Shown here in pieces: positions 1-6,309 of a stretch of 6,516 nt of DNA. This DNA comes from Candidatus Methanomethylicia archaeon (GTDB lineage Archaea; Thermoproteota; Methanomethylicia; Methanomethylicales; Methanomethylicaceae), in assembly GCA_024464205.1 (NCBI GenBank), contig JANHAI010000059.1, positions 1 through 6,516 of the forward strand, given 5' to 3'. Both the position numbers and the translations under genes were made by a program. The notes below the pieces were generated by a model. That model was not told the DNA's origin. It worked only from the letters and a program-made list of their open reading frames with translations, and did no database searches. The number at the start of each line of letters is the position of its first letter. The first letter of the stretch is position 1.

Positions 1-2
1 GA

Positions 3-152
3 TCATCGCTTCACCGTTATCTCGATCTTTTCCCATCTGTCTGGCACGTCTCGCAAGGTCCCTACGGCGCCTATGATCATCCCGCCTATTATCTTCGACA
101 CGAACTCATTCATGTCGATCTCTCTTTTGTCGATCTCCAACTTCACTTCCAT
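3..152 (-). CDS. small hypothetical protein, 49 aa
   Basis: This is a complete short reading frame that begins MEVKLEIDKREIDMNEFV and ends EKIEITVKR before a TGA stop. The layout is a charged beta-like start (VKLEID), an amphipathic segment with a Gly-rich centre (IIGGMIIGAVGTL) and a charged beta-like end (WEKIEITVKR). No signal peptide or clear membrane helix is seen; the Gly/Ile stretch is short and flanked by charges. I recall similar roughly 50-residue proteins of unknown function in archaea, but I cannot name a family. An in-frame stop lies just upstream of the ATG, so the start cannot move further out. A TATA-like ATTAAATTC at 193-185 lies at a suitable distance for a very short leader, and no strong Shine-Dalgarno is visible. 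The gene follows the histidine kinase on the same strand by 114 bp. Its reality rests on protein-like composition and plausible upstream signals. Confidence 0.6.
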   Translation of the reverse strand: MEVKLEIDKREIDMNEFVSKIIGGMIIGAVGTLRDVPDRWEKIEITVKR

Positions 153-266
153 ATTCTTTCACGAGTACTACTTTACATCTCAAAGAATTTAATCTTCTCC
201 TCAATACTGGAATTGATTTGCCTGTGTGCGCCAATCAAATTATCGTGCACGATCATCCTTTAGCCA

Positions 267-2186
267 TTAGTCGCCCCTTGGCAAACTGATTGTGAATGTT
301 GTTCCTTTCCCAGGCTCGCTCTGTACGTCTATCGTGCCTCCGTGGGCCAATACAAACTTCTTGCATATCATGAGTCCAAGGCCCATCCCTTTCGCTTTAG
401 TTGTGAACGACGGCGTAAAGATCTTGCTCAAATTTTCTGTGGGTATTCCTCCGGCATTGTCCTTGACTGATATCTTTACCTTGTTTCCATCTAAAACCGC
501 TGAATAGTTGATTTCAACACCATTAGGCGAAGCCTGAGCAGCATTATTAGTGAGGTTCACGAGCACCCTGATCATCATGTCTTTATCGACAAAAAGTTCG
601 ACCTCTCCGCCCTCAATCGTCTGTTTTACTTTGTCCTTGTTTTCGATAAAATTGAGTGAACTGCTGACGAGATCTCCAAAAGCGATCTTCTCTTTTCTTG
701 GTTCAACGCTCCGGGAGAAATCCTGCAGGTTCAAGAGTATCTTATTGGAATAGCCGACCTGCTTCTCGACCATCGATATCATCTCTTTGAGGCTGCTCTT
801 AGGCCCTTCCGAAATTTTTTCCACCTCGAGGTTCATTAGATATAGCGTATTGAGTATTGCTTGGAGCGGACTCTTTAAGTCGTGGCTTACGAGTGACGCA
901 ACCTCGCCGAGCCTCGCTAAGCTCTCGCTTTCGGCGAGCAACCTCTCCTTTTCATTTAGCAGCCTCTCGTACTCTTCTCTTACTTCGGATTCTCCTTTGC
1001 CTTTCACTAACGAAGTGATGTCCTTTGTGCTGATGATCGATGTAACCTCATTTTTGGTAACAAGCGTCTGGATTCCAACCTCGAAAGCCCTGCCGTCCTT
1101 GAGTGTGATCTCCATCTCTTGGAACGCTCCCCTCTCCGCAGCTTCCTTCGAGATAGTTATCTTGAGCGTTTCGGGCTTCCTTACCTGGGCTTTCATGTAC
1201 TCAAAGATCTCATTCCAATTCTTTGATGAAGTAACCCTGCTAGGCAAAGACCACATTTCTACATATTTTCTGTTAATCAACAGCACTCTCGATTTCGAGT
1301 TGACTATTATCAGCCCTTCAGCATATGATTCAAGCAGTCCTATTATGAAAACATAATATTCGTTCAGCTCTTCGTCAAGCTTTTTCCTGTTTGTTACATC
1401 AATAAGCAAGCCATTGTACGAATCGATGTTCCCTTCCGCGTCAACCTCTGCCCATATATGACTCTCAACCCACCTAACCTCGCCCTTCGGTGTTACTATG
1501 CGGTAGTCCTGAGAAAATTTATGCGTCCCCTCCATCACACACCTTGTGATGTCTGAACTAACTCTCCAGATGTCGTCTTTATGTATGATCGAGTAGAGTG
1601 GCATCTTCCTGCTCATCATTTCTGAGCTAGAGAATCCGAGATTATCGATATTCTTGGAAACGTATACTATTGGCCACCCTTCCGCGCTCTCCCACTTGAA
1701 TATGATGGCTGGCCCATTTTCAATCTGGCCTTCGAGTTCTTTAACCCTTTGGACAAGGTTTAATAGCTTTCTTCTACCCTCAACTCTCTCCGTAATGTCA
1801 AAGCCAGTGCTTCTAAGCCCTATGACGCTACCATCGGTTCCTTTGATTATTTCGTTTTCCCAAGACATCCATGCCCTTTCGCCATTCTTCTTTTTTACCT
1901 CGATTATGATCTTTTTCGCCCCTTCTTCATCAGCAATAATGTCTTGGGGGAGGTTGGCCTGCAGCCTGTCATTGGAATCAACCATTGGTAAGATAGTTTC
2001 ATACACATTCTTACCAATTAATTCATTTTTGCTAAAGCCGAAAAAGCTGAGCCCCTGCTCATTGATTGACTTCACTATTCCATCTTTATCCCATTCAATT
2101 ATTATCTTTTCGAAGCGAGGGGGAACAATAACTGTTGTTTCACTCCCCTCTTTAGGGGGATCCGCAAGATCGCCCTTCTCCATCAT
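267..2186 (-). CDS. cytosolic multi-PAS sensor histidine kinase
   Basis: This is a 639-aa two-component sensor kinase expected to autophosphorylate on histidine and pass the phosphate to a response regulator. Three PAS-type sensor modules come first: about residues 25-135 (ending GFDITER), 158-270 (PAS_3-like, with RIVTPKGEVRWVE and LLIDVTNRK) and 283-393 (ending STKDITSL). A coiled linker of about 398-425 leads to the dimerisation/phosphoacceptor H-box SHDLKSPL, with H435 the expected phosphorylated residue. The ATPase domain shows an N-box (NLTNNAAQAS, 544-553), G1 (DNAGGIP, 576-582), F-box (IFTPSFTTK, 589-597) and G2 (GMGLGL, 600-605), so it looks catalytically intact. No membrane helix or signal peptide is seen, so it should sense an internal cue; the ligand is unknown. 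No response regulator lies in the window. Two adjacent ATGs start the frame. The G-rich AGGGGGG at 2196-2190 is better spaced for the second ATG (2183), so the true protein may be one residue shorter. Confidence 0.95.
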   Translation of the reverse strand: MMEKGDLADPPKEGSETTVIVPPRFEKIIIEWDKDGIVKSINEQGLSFFGFSKNELIGKNVYETILPMVDSNDRLQANLPQDIIADEEGAKKIIIEVKKKNGERAWMSWENEIIKGTDGSVIGLRSTGFDITERVEGRRKLLNLVQRVKELEGQIENGPAIIFKWESAEGWPIVYVSKNIDNLGFSSSEMMSRKMPLYSIIHKDDIWRVSSDITRCVMEGTHKFSQDYRIVTPKGEVRWVESHIWAEVDAEGNIDSYNGLLIDVTNRKKLDEELNEYYVFIIGLLESYAEGLIIVNSKSRVLLINRKYVEMWSLPSRVTSSKNWNEIFEYMKAQVRKPETLKITISKEAAERGAFQEMEITLKDGRAFEVGIQTLVTKNEVTSIISTKDITSLVKGKGESEVREEYERLLNEKERLLAESESLARLGEVASLVSHDLKSPLQAILNTLYLMNLEVEKISEGPKSSLKEMISMVEKQVGYSNKILLNLQDFSRSVEPRKEKIAFGDLVSSSLNFIENKDKVKQTIEGGEVELFVDKDMMIRVLVNLTNNAAQASPNGVEINYSAVLDGNKVKISVKDNAGGIPTENLSKIFTPSFTTKAKGMGLGLMICKKFVLAHGGTIDVQSEPGKGTTFTISLPRGD

Positions 2187-2273
2187 CTGCCCCCCTGGTC
2201 TGATGAGTTAATCACATGAAGTCCATTTTCAGCTTCAGATATCCAACGAGCCAAGCCAACACCGCCTGAGAGG

Positions 2274-2322
2274 GATAAAACCCTTATCTTATAGCATTAC
2301 CTTTTTTGTTAAGTATATAAAT
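2274..2322 (-). promoter_or_regulatory. probable promoter of the histidine kinase, with inverted repeat
   Basis: On the minus strand an ATTTATATA element at 2322-2314 matches the archaeal TATA-box pattern. Transcription would be expected to begin about 25 bp downstream, near 2290, giving a leader of roughly 100 nt. Just after that point is a perfect inverted repeat, GATAA (2274-2278) and TTATC (2284-2288) around AACCC, placed where a repressor could bind. The TATA assignment is by sequence match and spacing only. The repeat is short and may be chance. Confidence 0.4.
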
Positions 2323-2337
2323 AACTTTCTTTTTTTT

Positions 2338-2343
2338 AAAAAA
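2338..2343 (-). terminator. possible T-tract terminator of dinB
   Basis: Reading the minus strand, a run of six T follows dinB by about 80 nt, inside an AT-rich stretch and just before the kinase TATA element. Archaeal RNA polymerase commonly terminates at T-rich tracts without a strong hairpin. The position between the two genes suits this role. The flanking A-run of eight makes the block a simple AT-rich segment too, so the call is tentative. Confidence 0.3.
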
Positions 2344-2422
2344 TTATTTGTATTATTGTGTTTCTATTCAAACGAAATACACATCAACTGTTTAACAATT
2401 TGAGCGATGGCGATCCAACAGA

Positions 2423-3535
2423 TCAAAAATACCTCGTCAGAACGTCTTGCCCAGTCCCCTTCTTCTCAAAATTGGATACTAAAACGCCTGCACGCCTTAA
2501 TTTGACCTTTGATTCCTCAAGGTATTTGCTGAAGAGCTCATCTACGACCTTTGTCAAAATGACTTTGTCGTTTGTAGCAACATGAAGGCTCTTTGAGCGA
2601 GTCCTTATCCCGAGATCCTTGGTGATCGCAATAATCCCGATAGATCTGAAGAGGAGCCCTCTTTTGGAAGCCTTGTCAGCCACCTCTTCGCACAATGGGC
2701 GGATCGATTCCATCACGCCCTCCAACTCATTCGTGTCTTCCTTGAGCGTCACAATTCTGCTTATCGATTCCTGCTCCCCCTTTTCGTGCACAAGGTCATC
2801 GTCCACCCCATTTGCTGCGTTGTGGAAATAGTTGCCAAGGCTGATCCCGAAAAGATTGACGAGCTTCGCCCTGTCGAAATGCGCTAGGTCGCCAACGGTC
2901 GCTATGCCGGCTTCGACCATCCTGTCATATGTCTTCTTTCCGACTCCAGGAAGCCTATCGACAGGCAAAGGATGAATGACATTCACGACATCTTCTGGTC
3001 TTATGGCCTTGATGCCATTGGGCTTGCTAAGGTCAGAAGCCATCTTTGCTATGACCTTGTTTGGACCTATTCCTATTGACAGAGTCAACCTTTCTTTGCT
3101 CATCACCTCTTCTTTTATCATGCCTGCCAGCCTCTCCGCATCGTCAAAACCATTAATCTTGAGACTCACGTCCAGATACGCCTCATCAATCCCAACCTGC
3201 TCAAATGCGTCTGCCTTATCCCTCAGAACCGCCATCACCTTTTCGGACACTGTCTTGTAATAGTCGTGCCTCATTGGAATGAACTTGGCATCTGCCTTCA
3301 AGAGTTTCTTCTTAGCAAGGGCAATTGGCATTCCTGATTTTACACCATACTTACGAGCTTCATAATTCGCAGTTGCAACAACGCCGCTATCCTCCGTCCT
3401 CCCGGAAAAGACGCATACAATCACTGGTTTACCCTTAAGTAAAGGGTTGTCCCTCTCCTCGACTTGGGCGTAAAAGTAGTCGATGTCGGCAAGCATTACA
3501 ATCCTGCGATTGAATCGTTCGCCTTTTCCAATCAT
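2423..3535 (-). CDS. dinB: Y-family DNA polymerase IV (DinB/Dpo4-type)
   Basis: This is a translesion DNA polymerase that copies past damaged template bases. From the ATG at 3535 it is 370 aa, close to Sulfolobus Dpo4. The palm carries D17 in ADIDYFYAQVE and the acidic pair D117-E118 in GIDEAYLD, the expected metal-binding residues; Y22 is the expected steric gate. RTEDSGVVATANYEARKYG is a close match to the Dpo4 finger region. A helix-hairpin-helix (RLPGVGKK, about 194-201) marks the thumb, and the little-finger domain follows to about residue 358. The last eight residues, QDVLTRYF, fit the PCNA-interacting consensus QxxLxx(Y/F)F exactly. The frame can be extended to a TTG at 3550, which has no visible Shine-Dalgarno; the ATG at 3535 is preferred because it still gives the full first beta-strand. 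A later ATG at 3496 would clip that strand. The zinc-ribbon gene is transcribed divergently upstream. No catalytic residue appears missing. Confidence 0.96.
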   Translation of the reverse strand: MIGKGERFNRRIVMLADIDYFYAQVEERDNPLLKGKPVIVCVFSGRTEDSGVVATANYEARKYGVKSGMPIALAKKKLLKADAKFIPMRHDYYKTVSEKVMAVLRDKADAFEQVGIDEAYLDVSLKINGFDDAERLAGMIKEEVMSKERLTLSIGIGPNKVIAKMASDLSKPNGIKAIRPEDVVNVIHPLPVDRLPGVGKKTYDRMVEAGIATVGDLAHFDRAKLVNLFGISLGNYFHNAANGVDDDLVHEKGEQESISRIVTLKEDTNELEGVMESIRPLCEEVADKASKRGLLFRSIGIIAITKDLGIRTRSKSLHVATNDKVILTKVVDELFSKYLEESKVKLRRAGVLVSNFEKKGTGQDVLTRYF

Positions 3536-3572
3536 CCGTTCCCATCTCAAAAGATGACATCCGCATGCACCG

Positions 3573-3580
3573 TTAAAAAT
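3573..3580. promoter_or_regulatory. TATA-like element in the divergent promoter region
   Basis: The stretch TTAAAAAT is the only AT-rich block in the roughly 107 bp between the dinB start and the zinc-ribbon start. On the plus strand it would place a transcription start near 3602, ahead of the ATG at 3643. On the minus strand, read as ATTTTTAA, it would place one near 3550, just before the dinB ATG at 3535. It could therefore serve either gene or both. This is inference from spacing and weak similarity to the archaeal TATA box. Confidence 0.3.
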
Positions 3581-3642
3581 CTTGGTTTATGAAGCGTCAG
3601 GCTATTAAAGTCCAAATGCAATTATCCTCAAAGGATGATATC

Positions 3643-4419
3643 ATGGAAGAGAAGGAAACGCCATCAACATACAATGGCAGCATGCAAAAGACCGGATGCA
3701 ATACCCATTCGGAAGATAAAAGGTGTGCGTGGTGCGGCGCAGCCGTCGGTCTGGTATCAACAGCGAAAAGGCAGTTGCCGTCTTATCGATCCATCCTGAA
3801 TAAAGAAACAATGGCCATCCTTTCTGAAAAGGTTAAGAAAGGTGAATTGAGGGAGGTCAAAAGAACTGTCAATAAATGCCCCTGTTGCGGGTCAGGTTCT
3901 GTCCGCTATAGGAAAAAAATGGGAAAATATTTTTGCCAATCTTGCAGAACCGAATTCGAGAACCCGATTTACGCTGAGGAGCCAACAGGGCGGATCTCAA
4001 GGGAAGACTGGGACATCTTCTGGAAAGAAAATTCGTCTGAGATTAAAAAGAGGGCAAAAGAGCTGCTGAGAAAAGCAAAGCAGGAATCGATTGAGAAGGA
4101 TGGCGAAATGCTTCTCTGTAGGAGGTGCCTCTATGCAAGGCACAATGGATATGATCTATGCCCCTCTTGCAAGGCGCATTACAAACGCCCGAAATATGAT
4201 GCCTGCTGGGAATGCTTCAAGAAAACTGCTGAAGGGAAAGCGTTGGCAGAGAAATTTGAGATCGTGGAATATTTCCATCCTGAATGCAACATGGCATTCG
4301 CGGTGCAAAAGCTTTTTTTGAATGATCCGGAGTTGCCAAAATTAGTCTGCATGGCGCTATGTGACAGATCGAAAGATGTATGCTTTGCCCTCAAGGAAAT
4401 GAAAAAAGGGTCGACTTGA
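3643..4419 (+). CDS. Cys-rich multi-zinc-ribbon protein of unknown function
   Basis: I do not recognise the family. From the ATG at 3643 the protein has 258 residues with 18 cysteines, mostly in CxxC pairs that form serial metal-binding modules. These are C28/C31 (with C19 nearby); C79-x2-C82 with C98-x2-C101, a classic zinc ribbon; C159-x2-C162 with C173-x2-C176, a second ribbon; and C188-x2-C191 with H212-x2-C215. A C-terminal cluster at C236, C240 and C247 follows. A highly charged, probably helical stretch (about 122-152, Lys/Glu/Arg-rich) separates the first ribbon from the second. No membrane segment or enzyme motif is seen, so nucleic-acid or protein binding is a guess from the fold type only. 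The frame opens earlier at an ATG at 3589, but that codon lacks a Shine-Dalgarno. GGATGAT at 3633-3639 and an acidic start (MEEKETPS) favour 3643. It is divergent from dinB and convergent with the SecB-like gene 17 bp away. Confidence 0.85.
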   Translation: MEEKETPSTYNGSMQKTGCNTHSEDKRCAWCGAAVGLVSTAKRQLPSYRSILNKETMAILSEKVKKGELREVKRTVNKCPCCGSGSVRYRKKMGKYFCQSCRTEFENPIYAEEPTGRISREDWDIFWKENSSEIKKRAKELLRKAKQESIEKDGEMLLCRRCLYARHNGYDLCPSCKAHYKRPKYDACWECFKKTAEGKALAEKFEIVEYFHPECNMAFAVQKLFLNDPELPKLVCMALCDRSKDVCFALKEMKKGST

Positions 4420-4429
4420 TCTTTCAAGT
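4402..4429 (-). terminator. hairpin plus T-tract terminator after the SecB-like gene
   Basis: On the minus strand, eight bases past the SecB-like stop codon, a perfect six-pair hairpin occurs: ACTTGA (4429-4424), loop AAGA, TCAAGT (4419-4414). It is followed by CGACCC and a run of six T (4407-4402). This is the form of an intrinsic terminator, and it lies over the 3' end of the convergent zinc-ribbon gene. The same hairpin on the plus strand lacks a following T-run. Confidence 0.4.
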
Positions 4430-4436
4430 TATCCAA

Positions 4437-4862
4437 TCATGCTATGTAGCTCGGGCTGGGTGCCTTTCCCCTCATTTCATTTTGCTGCTGGATGGCTGGC
4501 AGAGGAATTGGCGGCGGTATGTTGAGCGACCTTGCGAGTATGACGCCCTCAACAAAAGCCACATTTGAAATTGTCTGTAAGACCATTGGCGGCAGTGCCT
4601 TCTTCTGTTCAAAAGCCTTCCTTATCTCCTCAAGATCAGACTTGTCACCTGTGATTTTTGCGGTCCCCTTCAACGTCAAATTAGCCAGGGCAGGGTTATA
4701 ATTGACTGCAAATATGAAGCTCAGATCGAGTACGTTATCAGCCTGCGCCAGTTTGGTGATGCTGATGTTAGTGGTTATCTGAAGATTCTGGATCCCCCTC
4801 TCGGGCTCCATGAGTCTCTCGCCAGAGATTTGATTAAGACTGATCCCAATGTTAAAGTTCAT
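4437..4862 (-). CDS. SecB-like archaeal protein
   Basis: This 141-aa cytosolic protein has a pattern resembling SecB-type export chaperones, though identity is too low to be sure by eye. The N-terminal two thirds is a run of beta-strands (GISLNQISGERL, LQITTNISITKL, LDLSFIFAVNY, NLTLKGTAKITG). A charged helix follows (DLEEIRKAFEQKK), then a proline turn, then a long helix (VLQTISNVAFVEGVILARSL), and the fold ends with IPPPIPLP. SecB similarly closes with an ARE-type helix and a Pro-rich LAPINF segment. The last 20 residues are polar and look disordered. No signal peptide is present. The gene starts 51 bp after gcvT on the same strand. GGTG at 4873-4870 is a weak Shine-Dalgarno seven bases before the ATG. 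A TATA-like GTTAAATAG at 4904-4896 could add a promoter of its own. Chaperone function is inferred, not shown; a conserved hypothetical protein is the safe label. Confidence 0.85.
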   Translation of the reverse strand: MNFNIGISLNQISGERLMEPERGIQNLQITTNISITKLAQADNVLDLSFIFAVNYNPALANLTLKGTAKITGDKSDLEEIRKAFEQKKALPPMVLQTISNVAFVEGVILARSLNIPPPIPLPAIQQQNEMRGKAPSPSYIA

Positions 4863-4913
4863 TTTAATGCACCAGATACCTCATCAAGAGCTTCGCTATT
4901 TAACTTAATTGTT

Positions 4914-6086
4914 TTAACCACTCGAACTTGGCTGGCTGCTTTCACGCTTCCACCCGTAGACTTTTTGGTCGTAGAACGGCATCTCTGTTATTGTACTTGG
5001 GATTCTCTGCCCGCGAACTCCCACAAAGACCTCGGCACCGCACTGTAATTGGGCGTTCACGTATCCCATTGCGATACTGGCATTGACCGTTGGAGAGAAC
5101 GTTCCGCTAGTCACATTCCCTACCTCCAAGCTGCCGATATATATCGGATCTCCTTTCCTTGGTACCCTCTTCTCATGCAGCTTGATGCCGACGAGGTGCT
5201 TCTCCTTCCTTGATCTCGCAACCGCAAGTGCTCGTTTTCCGATGAAATCCCCTTTCTCCAAATTCACAGCAAAGTCTAGTCCAGCCTCAAATGGGCTGAT
5301 GCCCTCAATAAGCTCATTCCCGTACAGTGGCATGCCAGCTTCGATCCGGAGGACGTCCCTCGCTCCGAGGCCTGCTGGCTTTGCCCCGTTGCCGATCAGT
5401 AGCACCCAAATCTCGATTGCTCTTTTGCCCTCGATCACGATTAGTTCAAAACCATCTTCGCCAGTATAGCCAGTCCTTGATACAATGCATTCTAAATTAG
5501 CTACCTTAACGATGCCTCCCCTATACCTCCTCATTGGCCCGAGATCTGCATCGCACATAGGCTGCAATACCTTTTTGGCTTCAGGCCCCTGCAACGCTAT
5601 CATCGACGTCTCATCTGTCATGTCGTCGATGCCTGTTTCGTAACTGCTGGCTTTCTCTCGGAACCATGCAAGATCTTTTTCTTTGTTTATGGCATTGACA
5701 ACAATGATGAATTTTTCATCATTCAGCTTCATCAGCACAGCGTCGTCTATTATTTTTCCGCCCTCGTCTGCTATAAGCGAATATTTGGCTTGGAATGGCT
5801 GAAGAGCAGAAGCCTGGACCGTTAACACATAATCAAGAAAATGCCCCGCATCTTCGCCTTTAAAGATGATGCGCCCCATATGCCCAACATCAAATGCTGA
5901 CGCACTCATCCGTGTCGCGACAACTTCCTTCAATATGCCCTCATAAGACATTGGCATGTCGTATCCTGCAAACTCAACAATTTGGCCATTCCTTGCGTGG
6001 TAATCGTAAAGGAATGTCTTTTTACCCATAACTGGATTTGCCTTCTGTTGTACATATTCTTTGACTAACTTAATAATATTTGACAT
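4914..6086 (-). CDS. gcvT: GcvT-family aminomethyltransferase (glycine cleavage T-protein)
   Basis: The T-protein of the glycine cleavage system releases ammonia from the aminomethyl group on lipoyl H-protein and passes the one-carbon unit to tetrahydrofolate. At 390 aa it covers the full family length. Signature stretches are LYDYHARNG (26-34) and FAGYDMPMSYEG (39-50), FDVGHMG (65-71, usually DVSHMG), GGKIIDD (109-115, holding the expected catalytic Asp), VVNAINKEKD (129-138), SRTGYTGEDGFE (203-214), GLGARDVLRIEAGMPLYGNE (239-258) and GNVTSGTFSP (323-332). The C-terminal barrel is complete; a polar tail (about KRESSQPSSSG) runs past the usual end. The ATG at 6086 gives 19 residues before a second Met (ATG at 6029) that matches the common family start, so the true start may be 6029. 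Neither has a clear Shine-Dalgarno, suggesting a leaderless or short-leader transcript. The SecB-like gene follows 51 bp downstream. No gcvP or gcvH is in the window; GcvT paralogues with other one-carbon substrates exist, but motif retention favours a true T-protein. Confidence 0.93.
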   Translation of the reverse strand: MSNIIKLVKEYVQQKANPVMGKKTFLYDYHARNGQIVEFAGYDMPMSYEGILKEVVATRMSASAFDVGHMGRIIFKGEDAGHFLDYVLTVQASALQPFQAKYSLIADEGGKIIDDAVLMKLNDEKFIIVVNAINKEKDLAWFREKASSYETGIDDMTDETSMIALQGPEAKKVLQPMCDADLGPMRRYRGGIVKVANLECIVSRTGYTGEDGFELIVIEGKRAIEIWVLLIGNGAKPAGLGARDVLRIEAGMPLYGNELIEGISPFEAGLDFAVNLEKGDFIGKRALAVARSRKEKHLVGIKLHEKRVPRKGDPIYIGSLEVGNVTSGTFSPTVNASIAMGYVNAQLQCGAEVFVGVRGQRIPSTITEMPFYDQKVYGWKRESSQPSSSG

Positions 6087-6309
6087 GGGCTAACTAGTGT
6101 CAATTAGAGGTCGGTTGCTTTCGCCCCTTTTTTTGCATATCCTAAGATGGCACCGATTTCAACATAAACGCACCCATCGGGGATCAGTCGATTCGAAAGA
6201 TGGGCGATTAGATGCCCACTAATATTTTTAGGTTAAGGCCGGACTTCAAAAGTCCCCAGAGTGCAAGGGCAGCCATTGGGCACGAGCAGCTCCCCCTGAT
6301 AGTGCTCCC
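6087..6309. other. 223-bp intergenic gap upstream of gcvT with several inverted repeats
   Basis: No coding frame in this gap looks real. It holds a perfect hairpin GGACTT (6241-6246) CAA AAGTCC (6250-6255), which lies 55 nt past the stop of the upstream gene and may help end that transcript, although no T-run follows directly on the minus strand. A second hairpin is TGGGC (6201-6205) with GCCCA (6214-6218), followed on the plus strand by TTTTT at 6225-6229. CCCATC (6173-6178) can pair with GATGGG (6199-6204) or, through CCATC, with GATGG (6146-6150). A run of seven A on the minus strand (6134-6128) could act as a TATA-like element for gcvT. No known riboswitch signature was recognised. Confidence 0.4.

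Noticed and set aside
242..253. Perfect 12-bp palindrome ATCGTGCACGAT just past the kinase stop
   Set aside because: About one or two such palindromes are expected by chance in 6.5 kb, and nothing nearby suggests an operator.
173..256. 27-codon minus-strand frame (starting MIVHDNL) between the kinase and the small protein
   Set aside because: It has no properly spaced ribosome binding site and is short enough to arise by chance. Only conservation in relatives would revive it.
787..1356. 189-aa plus-strand frame, and a similar one at 1654-2211
   Set aside because: Both are antisense to the histidine kinase, Ser/Leu/Phe-rich as expected of shadow frames, and resemble no protein family.
2314..2365. 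AT-rich block as a replication origin or integration site
   Set aside because: No origin-recognition repeats, attachment-site repeats or integrase gene were seen; promoter and terminator roles explain it well enough.
6087..6140. Glycine or tetrahydrofolate riboswitch before gcvT
   Set aside because: The short GGGGCGAAAGC stretch only superficially resembles such elements; the conserved core motifs are missing.
6236..6262. tRNA anticodon-arm-like hairpin GGACTTCAAAAGTCC
   Set aside because: No T-arm (GTTCRA) or acceptor stem partner was found on either strand.
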